NCBI RefSeq assembly: GCF_014652535.1
Contig: NZ_BMYZ01000001.1
Coordinates: 992,001 to 1,056,000 of the forward strand
Length of the DNA stretch: 64,000 nucleotides
Origin: Cellvibrio zantedeschiae
GTDB lineage: Bacteria > Pseudomonadota > Gammaproteobacteria > Pseudomonadales > Cellvibrionaceae
Direction of reading: 5' to 3'
In this document: positions 58,323 through 64,000 of the stretch, piece after piece
Position numbering within the stretch: the first letter of the stretch is position 1
How the letters are laid out: each line of letters begins with the position of its first letter
Notes under the pieces: model-generated
The model's input: the letters and a program-made list of their open reading frames with translations, nothing else
What the model was told of the DNA's origin: nothing
Databases searched by the model: none
Program-made: the position numbers and the translations under genes

Positions 58323-59516
58323 GTGTCTCCACTATTTCGCCCCCTTGCGCTTGGTATCTACACCTTATTCCTGCTCGCCGGTGTTGTCTGCGCCCTAGTC
58401 TTGCCGACGCTCAGCTTGTTTCTGGCTAAAGAAATTGGCGTTCGTCCGTTTCTGGTAGGTGTGCCTTTTGCGGGTATTGCATTGACCAGTATGTTGTACA
58501 ACCAGGTGATTGGTGGATGGTCGGATAAGTTATCTGATCGCCGCCCGCTTATTGCTGGTTTCTGTTTGGTTGGGGCAGTGGTGTGTGCTTTGCTCGCTTA
58601 TTCGCGCAATTACTGGATTGTGGCGAGTGTGGTGATTCTGCTATTGAGCTTGGCGCTGGTGTCTTTCTCCCAAATGCTGGCTTACAGCCTGGATTACGCC
58701 GAGCGCAATGTTCCGGCTGAACGCGTTCCCCTGTTTAACGCCATAGTGCGTGCACAAATTGCTATTGCCTGGGTTGCCGGGCCGCCAGCAGGCTTCTTGC
58801 TGGCAAGCTATTTCGGCTTTACCACCATGTACCTGATTGCGGCGGGGATGTTTGTCTTTATCGGGGTGATGACCTTAAGGCTCTTGCCACATTTGGATTC
58901 CCATCCCCATCACCTGGACCATATTGAGAAGGCAGATGTCTTGCCCCTGACTACAGGGCAAAAGCGCGCTTTGCTTCTAAGCGTTATCGGCTTTTCGCTC
59001 ATGTGGGGCGCCAATAATGCTTATCTCATCAGCTTGCCGCTGCATTTGAAGGACGGTTTGGGAATAGGTACTGAATATGTCGGTTGGATCATGGGCACCT
59101 GCGCGGGGCTGGAGATTCCGTTCATGTTGTTAGCCGGGCATTATGCGGCGCGTGTGAATATCATGAACCTGGTGAAGCTAGCAGGCTTGGCGGCCTTGGT
59201 TCTTTACATGGGCGTATATTTCGCCAGCGCGCTTTGGCAATTCTTCGCGTTGCAGATATTTAACGCCATGTTTATAGGTATTTTGGCTGGCTTAGGGGTA
59301 TCAGTGATTCAGGATTTGATGCCGGGGCGTTCGGGTGCAGCATCGGCGCTCTATACCAATACCTCGCATATGGGTAATCTAATCAGCAGTTTGTTGGTGG
59401 CCGTGGTGGCGGATGTTTATGGCTATCACCAAGTGTTTGTGGTGAATTTGTTGATCATCGCGCTGGCAATTTTGGCGTTTGGGCGAGTCCGAGTAAAAAA
59501 CGAAGGGAAGCTTTAA
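58323..59516 (+). CDS. MFS transporter, SetA-like sugar efflux family
   Basis: A 397-residue inner-membrane exporter with about 12 membrane segments. Motifs include the loop-2 YNQVIGGWSDKLSDRRPLI near 59 (GxxSDxxxxRR) and VAGPPAGFLLASYFGF near 156. The overall pattern is that of the SET family, which exports sugars or glycosides; the substrate is not certain. The start is GTG 58323. The last codons and stop (GKL-stop, 59505-59516) coincide with the terminal repeat of palindromic element B, so the native C-terminus may have been altered. Confidence 0.84.
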   Translation: MSPLFRPLALGIYTLFLLAGVVCALVLPTLSLFLAKEIGVRPFLVGVPFAGIALTSMLYNQVIGGWSDKLSDRRPLIAGFCLVGAVVCALLAYSRNYWIVASVVILLLSLALVSFSQMLAYSLDYAERNVPAERVPLFNAIVRAQIAIAWVAGPPAGFLLASYFGFTTMYLIAAGMFVFIGVMTLRLLPHLDSHPHHLDHIEKADVLPLTTGQKRALLLSVIGFSLMWGANNAYLISLPLHLKDGLGIGTEYVGWIMGTCAGLEIPFMLLAGHYAARVNIMNLVKLAGLAALVLYMGVYFASALWQFFALQIFNAMFIGILAGLGVSVIQDLMPGRSGAASALYTNTSHMGNLISSLLVAVVADVYGYHQVFVVNLLIIALAILAFGRVRVKNEGKL

Positions 59517-59645
59517 AAATGTTTGCGAGGCAGACAGCGCAAGGAAAAAACACACGAAAGAGCGGAGTTTATATTCAATAAATGAGCATTTTGAGTGTGA
59601 TTTTGACGCCGTGCAGTCAACGCAGGTAATTTTTAGAGGTTCCCT
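59504..59645. mobile_element. MITE-like palindromic element B (MFS/suhB)
   Basis: About 142 bases with terminal inverted repeats: GGGAAGCTTTAAAAAT (59505-59520) matches the reverse complement of 59629-59644 (GGGAACCTCTAAAAAT) in 14 of 16 bases. Inner sequence in reverse complement matches element A at 34858 (AAAAATTACCT, AAAATGCTCAT and the AAAAATGTTTGCG end). It carries no ORF. The left end overlaps the MFS stop codon; the right end lies just before the suhB promoter. Confidence 0.75.
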
Positions 59646-59667
59646 AGAGCAAAGCGGGGTGAGGTGT

Positions 59668-59680
59668 TATACTGCGCGCC
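59668..59680 (+). promoter_or_regulatory. suhB -10 box with GC-rich discriminator
   Basis: TATACT (59668-59673) is followed by GCGCGCC, about 80 bases before suhB. The -35 is poor and would lie at the edge of palindromic element B. The discriminator equals those of ttcA and miaB. Confidence 0.5.
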
Positions 59681-59757
59681 CTCGGCGAGAGGCGCTCTTC
59701 AATGTGCAGCCTGCGGCCACGCTCTTTCACAATCCACTCCCTCTTATCTGGTGCTCT

Positions 59758-60561
59758 ATGGAACCCATGTTAACTATTGCCTTGCGCGCAGGCCGCAAAG
59801 CAGCTGAATTGATTGAACGTGCATTCGAACGTGTTGATTTAATCCCGGTTGAAGCAAAGAGCCGCAACGACTACGTGACCGAAGTCGACAAGGCCGCTGA
59901 AAAAGAAATTATTTATCATCTCCGTAAGGCCTACCCAGACCACAGTTTCCGTGGCGAAGAGGGTGGATTCCAGGAAGGCAAAAACTCCGATTACGAGTGG
60001 ATTATTGATCCGCTTGATGGCACAACCAACTTCATCCACGGTTTGCCGCATTTCTCTATTTCCATCGCATGCAAATACAAAGGACAGCTTGAGCACGCCG
60101 TTGTTATTGATCCTATCAAGCGCGAAGAATTTACCGCGAGCCGTGGCCGTGGCGCCATGTTGAATGATCGCCGTATTCGCGTTTCTCCAAGACGTGGTTT
60201 TGAAGGCGCATTGATTGGCACCGGCATTCCGTTCAGCGGTTATGCCTTGGAACACATTGGCCCTTATTTGGAAACTGTAAAAGAAATTGCTGGTGAAACT
60301 TCTGGTATTCGCCGTTGCGGTTCTGCTGCATTGGATTTAGCTTATGTGGCTGCTGGCCGCTTTGATGCCTTCTGGGAAATGAATTTAAACCAGTGGGATA
60401 TTGCAGCAGGTATTTTGTTGGTGACTGAAGCTGGCGGTTTGGTGAGTGATTTTAATGGCGGTGCAGATTATTTAGAGTCTGGCCATATTGTTTGCGGTTC
60501 ACCGAAAGTGTTTAAACCTGTATTGCAGATTGTTCAGAAAAACTTGGGTTATTTGAAATAA
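59758..60561 (+). CDS. suhB: SuhB, inositol monophosphatase family / rRNA antitermination factor
   Basis: A 267-residue protein with the same length as E. coli SuhB, which dephosphorylates inositol phosphates and, as part of the rRNA antitermination complex with NusA, supports rRNA synthesis. I start at ATG 59758 (MEPMLTIALRAGRKAAELIE); the upstream frame overlaps non-coding element B. Metal sites: GEEGG near 67, DPLDGTTNFIHGLPHF near 84 and the C-terminal NQWDIAAGILLVTEAGG near 212. Confidence 0.95.
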   Translation: MEPMLTIALRAGRKAAELIERAFERVDLIPVEAKSRNDYVTEVDKAAEKEIIYHLRKAYPDHSFRGEEGGFQEGKNSDYEWIIDPLDGTTNFIHGLPHFSISIACKYKGQLEHAVVIDPIKREEFTASRGRGAMLNDRRIRVSPRRGFEGALIGTGIPFSGYALEHIGPYLETVKEIAGETSGIRRCGSAALDLAYVAAGRFDAFWEMNLNQWDIAAGILLVTEAGGLVSDFNGGADYLESGHIVCGSPKVFKPVLQIVQKNLGYLK

Positions 60562-60581
60562 GTTTTTTCAAATAGCTACAC

Positions 60582-60614
60582 AAAAAAAACGAGGCACAAA
60601 GCCTCGTTTTTTTT
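60582..60614. terminator. Bidirectional terminator between suhB and the sensor kinase gene
   Basis: AAAAAAAACGAGGC and GCCTCGTTTTTTTT pair around ACAAA, with A/T tracts on both sides, serving the convergent genes. Confidence 0.93.
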
Positions 60615-60632
60615 GATTCATATTTGTAATTA

Positions 60633-62639
60633 TCACCCCAAAAAAATCCTGTTCAAAGTCTCAATCAACCGATTCATATCAACCGGTTTGGTGAGATATT
60701 CAAAAAATCCTGATTTAATTCCGCGTTCAATATCATAGGGCATGGCGTTTGCCGATAAGCCCACCACTGGAATATGTTTTGTCATAGAATCATTTTTTAA
60801 AACGGTTAGCGCTTCAAAACCATCCATTCCCGGTAAATTAATATCAAGAATAATTAAATCAGGCTGACTGCTGCGAGCTTTGTAAATCCCGATAAACGGT
60901 TCTTCTGCTACATCCAAACTTAAACAGCTATGGCGCTCAAAAAATTGTTGCATCAAACGTATGTTGGTAGGGTTGTCTTCAATATACAAAACATGTTTGT
61001 GGTTTGCGAATGCAAGTTGCGTTGGTGCGTAATCTACAGATTTAATAATTTCAGTTTGTTGTTGGTTCCATTCGCTGGCGAGCGGTAAATCAATCCAGAA
61101 TTCGGTGCCTACACCTTCGCTGCTTTGAAAGTCCAGGCGGCCGTTCATCATCTCTACCAATTGCTTGGTGATTACCAAACCTACGCCTGAACCTTCAATT
61201 TTGCTGAATTCTGCATTGAGACGATTGAATGGTTGGAAAACCTCTGCCTGGCGATTCGCGGGTATGCCTTTACCGTTGTCGCGTACGCACAACCGCAAGG
61301 TTTTGCTGTCGAGCAGCTGCAATTTGACTTCAACTTCTCCACCCATGTTGTTGTACTTAATGGCATTGCTAAGTAGGTTGATCAGCGCTTGTTTGTAGCG
61401 TACGTTATCGGCAACAACGTAATGGCCATCGAAACTCTGGGTGGTGGAATAAAGGCGTATTCCGCGAGCATCTGCTTGCGGTTGCACTAATGTGAAAGCT
61501 TCGTTGATGATGCGCGAAACTAGCACGGGTTCGAGCGATACGGTCATTTTTCCCGATTCAATTTTTGCGAGATCGAGTACGTCATTAATCAACTGCAACA
61601 AGTGATCGCCCGCTTTGCGAATTTCGCGCATGTTGGTCATTTGTTGTTGGGTTAAATTTAAATCGTATTCAAATAATTGCGCGTAACCCAAAATTGCATT
61701 CAAGGGTGTGCGTAACTCGTGACTCATGCTTGAAAGAAATTCTGATTTAGCCTGATTCGCTTTTTCTGCAGCGACTTTTGCTTGAATAACTTTTTCTTCT
61801 GCGAGTTTAATTTGTGTCATGTCCATATTGGCGCCGGACATGCGAACAGGTTTGCCCTCTGCATTAAAACTTGCGCGACCTCGTCCGCGTACCCAATGCA
61901 GTGCTTTGTCTTTACCGATTAAACGGTACTCAAGATCAAACGGACCTTTGCCTGCCAAATGATCTGCAAGCGCTTGGTCGAACTTGGCCAGGTCTTGTGG
62001 GTGAATATGTTTACGCCATACCACTATTTTATCTTCGCCCTGGGTAATTTCATCGTCATTGGCATCAAAGCCAATTAATTCCCAACAGCGACTGGAAAAG
62101 TGGAAGCCGCCTTTTTGGGCGTACCATTCCCAAATTCCGTCGTTGGATGATTGGATGATGCGCTCCTGGCGTGCTTCAGATTCGCGCAAGGCCTCTTCTG
62201 CCTGTTTCAATGCAGTTACGTCAAAACTTACGCCCGACATAATGATGACGCGGCCTTGTTCATCGCGAATAGAATCCGCGCGAACCTGTGTCCAAATATA
62301 TTCGCCGTTTTTCATGCGCACGCGATAAAAACTGCTGAAAGGTTTCCCTGTGCGAAAATGTTCGTGCATGCTATCCGTGCTGGCTTGGTGATCATCGGGA
62401 TGGATGTACATCCAAATATTGTTGGCATTATTGATGTGCACCTCGTCCTCAGGTGTATAGCCCATACGCTCCCAAAAACCACCAGACCAATCGATACGTT
62501 GGGTTACCAAATTCCACTCCCAGAATCCATATCCACTTCCACTGAAAATACGTTGGAAGCGTGCAACCGTTTCTCGCAGTACGTGAATATCAGTGCAGTC
62601 TGATAGATCAGCGCGAATTTGGATGTCGGGGTTATTCAT
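60633..62639 (-). CDS. Hybrid PAS sensor histidine kinase with receiver domain
   Basis: A 668-residue cytoplasmic kinase without membrane segments. PAS/PAC 1 (~25-150) and PAS/PAC 2 (~155-285) are followed by a HisKA domain with the phosphorylated histidine in SSMSHELRTPLNAILGYAQL near 309, a HATPase domain (VRDNGKGIPANRQAEVF near 454; GSGVGLVITKQLVE), and a receiver domain (~545-665) with the acceptor aspartate in LIILDINLPGMDGFE. No partner regulator is adjacent; it is an orphan hybrid kinase. Confidence 0.93.
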   Translation of the reverse strand: MNNPDIQIRADLSDCTDIHVLRETVARFQRIFSGSGYGFWEWNLVTQRIDWSGGFWERMGYTPEDEVHINNANNIWMYIHPDDHQASTDSMHEHFRTGKPFSSFYRVRMKNGEYIWTQVRADSIRDEQGRVIIMSGVSFDVTALKQAEEALRESEARQERIIQSSNDGIWEWYAQKGGFHFSSRCWELIGFDANDDEITQGEDKIVVWRKHIHPQDLAKFDQALADHLAGKGPFDLEYRLIGKDKALHWVRGRGRASFNAEGKPVRMSGANMDMTQIKLAEEKVIQAKVAAEKANQAKSEFLSSMSHELRTPLNAILGYAQLFEYDLNLTQQQMTNMREIRKAGDHLLQLINDVLDLAKIESGKMTVSLEPVLVSRIINEAFTLVQPQADARGIRLYSTTQSFDGHYVVADNVRYKQALINLLSNAIKYNNMGGEVEVKLQLLDSKTLRLCVRDNGKGIPANRQAEVFQPFNRLNAEFSKIEGSGVGLVITKQLVEMMNGRLDFQSSEGVGTEFWIDLPLASEWNQQQTEIIKSVDYAPTQLAFANHKHVLYIEDNPTNIRLMQQFFERHSCLSLDVAEEPFIGIYKARSSQPDLIILDINLPGMDGFEALTVLKNDSMTKHIPVVGLSANAMPYDIERGIKSGFFEYLTKPVDMNRLIETLNRIFLG

Positions 62640-62764
62640 AGATTTTCACAGGTTGAGAGTGGATTCTGATGTTATGGTTTGGTTTTATGTGCAAGGAAGA
62701 TAAACCAGCCGCATGACAATTGCAAAATTAAACCGGCGCTAACTAAAACTACTTCCCCTAAAAC

Positions 62765-62793
62765 AAAAAAACAGCGCAAGGCGCTGTTTTTTT
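62765..62793 (-). terminator. Terminator after secF
   Basis: AAAAAAACAGCGC and GCGCTGTTTTTTT pair around AAG. On the minus strand it lies 23 bases after the secF stop; it is symmetric enough to act on either strand. Confidence 0.9.
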
Positions 62794-62815
62794 ATGACGA
62801 GAAACTTGGCAATTA

Positions 62816-63985
62816 TTACGGAGCCATATCTGCTTCGCTGCCGTCACCTTCTTTGGCGCGGGGCATTAAGTCTTCTTTGCCAATACCCAGTGCTACCGTA
62901 GCGTTTGCGGCAATGTAGATAGAAGAGTAGGTGCCGAATACTACGCCGATCATCATGGCCTTGGAGAAACCTACCAGAATTTCGCCACCGAAGAAGAACA
63001 ATACGGTCATCACCAGGAACACGGTGACGTGCGTCATAATCGAACGACCCAAGGTTTGGGTCATGGATATGTTCACGATTTCAATTGGATCTATTTTGCG
63101 CAGCTTACGGAAATTTTCGCGGATACGGTCAAAGATAACGATGGTGTCGTTAATGGAGTAACCAATCAGCGCAATAATTGCTGCGAGTACAGTTAAATCA
63201 AAATCCCATTGGAAGAAGGAGAAGCAACCCAAGGTCACTAGTGTTACGTGAACCAATGAAACAATCGCGCCTACTGAAAACTTCCATTGGAACTGAATGG
63301 CAACGTATAAAAATACCAACGCGAATGCGCAAATAATACCGAGGCCACCATTATTCATTAACTCCTCACCAACCTGTGAACCTACGGTTTCACTGCTCAG
63401 GATTTTAATTTTTGAATCTGTAGCTTCTTCAATCTTAGCTTTCAAATAATTGCTGTAAACCGCACTAAGAGGGTTGGCGACAATAACAGAAACACTGTTA
63501 TCTTTTTCGGTGTTGTAAATCACTTTGCCGAAACGTTCAGGGGTGAAAATGTTAGATGCTGACAATTGTGCTTCGGTTGCATTCACAACCACGATTGTCT
63601 CTGCATAACCTTCAACATCGCGCGGCGGGTTACCCACATTTTTAATTTCTGCACCGTTACCGAGTTTGGTAATTTCAGTAGCAATGAGATCGCGACCTTT
63701 AGTTTTTAATTCATCTTTGGTGCGAACCATAATGTCGTTGCTTTCGCCGAACACAATTGCAACCGGGCTACGCAGATGTTCTTCTTCCAACACTTTGTGG
63801 ATTTTTGGAATATCTGCAGGTTTATTCAGCAATAACTCAAGCTGCGATCCACCGGTAAAGTCCAAACCAAAATTAAAGCCGTGGAAGCCAATGGAGAATA
63901 CGGCAATCAGGGTGAGGATAATAGAGAAACCAGAAGTATATTTCCGGATTCCCATAAAGTTAATTGTTTTTAATTCGTAAGCCAT
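62816..63985 (-). CDS. secF: SecF, protein translocase accessory subunit
   Basis: RND-type inner-membrane subunit that with SecD uses the proton gradient to pull proteins across after SecYEG. The 389 residues have TM1 at ~18-36, the FGLDFTGGSQLEL motif at ~39-51, a large periplasmic domain and five more membrane segments, including ALIGYSINDTIVIFDRIREN near 288. It is ~65 residues longer than E. coli SecF because of extra sequence in the periplasmic domain (~115-175). The GGGGAG ribosome site is at the window edge; secD should be just beyond. Confidence 0.95.
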   Translation of the reverse strand: MAYELKTINFMGIRKYTSGFSIILTLIAVFSIGFHGFNFGLDFTGGSQLELLLNKPADIPKIHKVLEEEHLRSPVAIVFGESNDIMVRTKDELKTKGRDLIATEITKLGNGAEIKNVGNPPRDVEGYAETIVVVNATEAQLSASNIFTPERFGKVIYNTEKDNSVSVIVANPLSAVYSNYLKAKIEEATDSKIKILSSETVGSQVGEELMNNGGLGIICAFALVFLYVAIQFQWKFSVGAIVSLVHVTLVTLGCFSFFQWDFDLTVLAAIIALIGYSINDTIVIFDRIRENFRKLRKIDPIEIVNISMTQTLGRSIMTHVTVFLVMTVLFFFGGEILVGFSKAMMIGVVFGTYSSIYIAANATVALGIGKEDLMPRAKEGDGSEADMAP

Positions 63986-64000
63986 TATTGTGCGCTCCCC

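Noticed and set aside
59611-59757. N-terminal extension of suhB
   Set aside because: It would translate the end of palindromic element B and the promoter region; the ATG at 59758 gives the exact family length.

Overview
The window looks like chromosomal DNA of a gammaproteobacterium of the Cellvibrio type (family Cellvibrionaceae). This is inferred from three things: the gene order rlmN-pilF-rodZ-ispG-hisS-yfgM-bamB-der and the lnt-corC-ybeY-phoH-miaB cluster, both typical of Gammaproteobacteria; the serine-rich linker in RodZ; and the moderate base composition. I could not confirm it by database search. Almost everything is housekeeping. I see no prophage, transposase, integrase, CRISPR array, toxin-antitoxin pair or tRNA/rRNA gene.

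Layout. 1-5491 (+): SUF iron-sulfur cluster operon, with the 3' end of sufB, then sufC, sufD, sufS, an A-type carrier, sufT and sufE. It is interrupted between sufB and sufC by a non-coding element made of hairpins with GGA in the loop. 5500-15026 (+): ndk, rlmN, pilF, rodZ, ispG, hisS, yfgM, bamB and der, covering nucleotide balance, rRNA/tRNA methylation, pilus secretin assembly, cell shape, isoprenoids, tRNA charging, outer-membrane assembly and ribosome maturation. 15096-17359 (+): an AEC-type transporter and an HD-GYP protein. 17387-19670 (-): thiO-thiS-thiG behind a TPP riboswitch. 19719-24397: xseA (-), diverging from guaB-guaA (+). 24657-33877: a PEP-CTERM-like secreted protein, a GNAT acetyltransferase, an EVE protein, an FAD monooxygenase, RNase II, a K+/H+ antiporter, a chemoreceptor and an Lrp-type regulator. 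34204-39601 (+): adk, tsaB, an M18 aminopeptidase, a cyclic-nucleotide-binding/rhodanese-like protein and trpS. 39701-43678 (-): bioA, a PAS chemoreceptor and a PilZ protein. 44019-45639 (+): ttcA and an orphan small protein. 45672-54145 (-): lnt, corC, ybeY, phoH, miaB, a Kef-type antiporter and an RluA-family pseudouridine synthase. 54187-56675 (+): yaeQ, cnoX and a DUF4380-like lipoprotein. 56796-58187 (-): a YlqF/RbgA-type GTPase and an orphan protein. 58323-60561 (+): an MFS exporter and suhB. 60633-63985 (-): a hybrid sensor kinase and secF; secD is presumably just outside.

The unusual content is in the non-coding DNA. (1) The hairpin array at 386-630 has at least six stems whose loops contain GGA, four on one strand and two on the other. 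This resembles CsrA/RsmA target hairpins. (2) Two related palindromic, MITE-like elements with ends close to AGGGAACCTCTGAAAAAT lie at 34858-35068 and 59504-59645. One starts at the adk stop codon; the other appears to supply the last codons and stop of the MFS gene. (3) Three copies of a REP-like sequence lie near lnt and the YlqF-type GTPase gene. (4) Several translation or nucleotide genes share a TATAAT-like box followed directly by a GC-rich discriminator, as expected for stringent control. I found no complete unknown multigene system. The hairpin array and the palindromic family are the best candidates for new biology.
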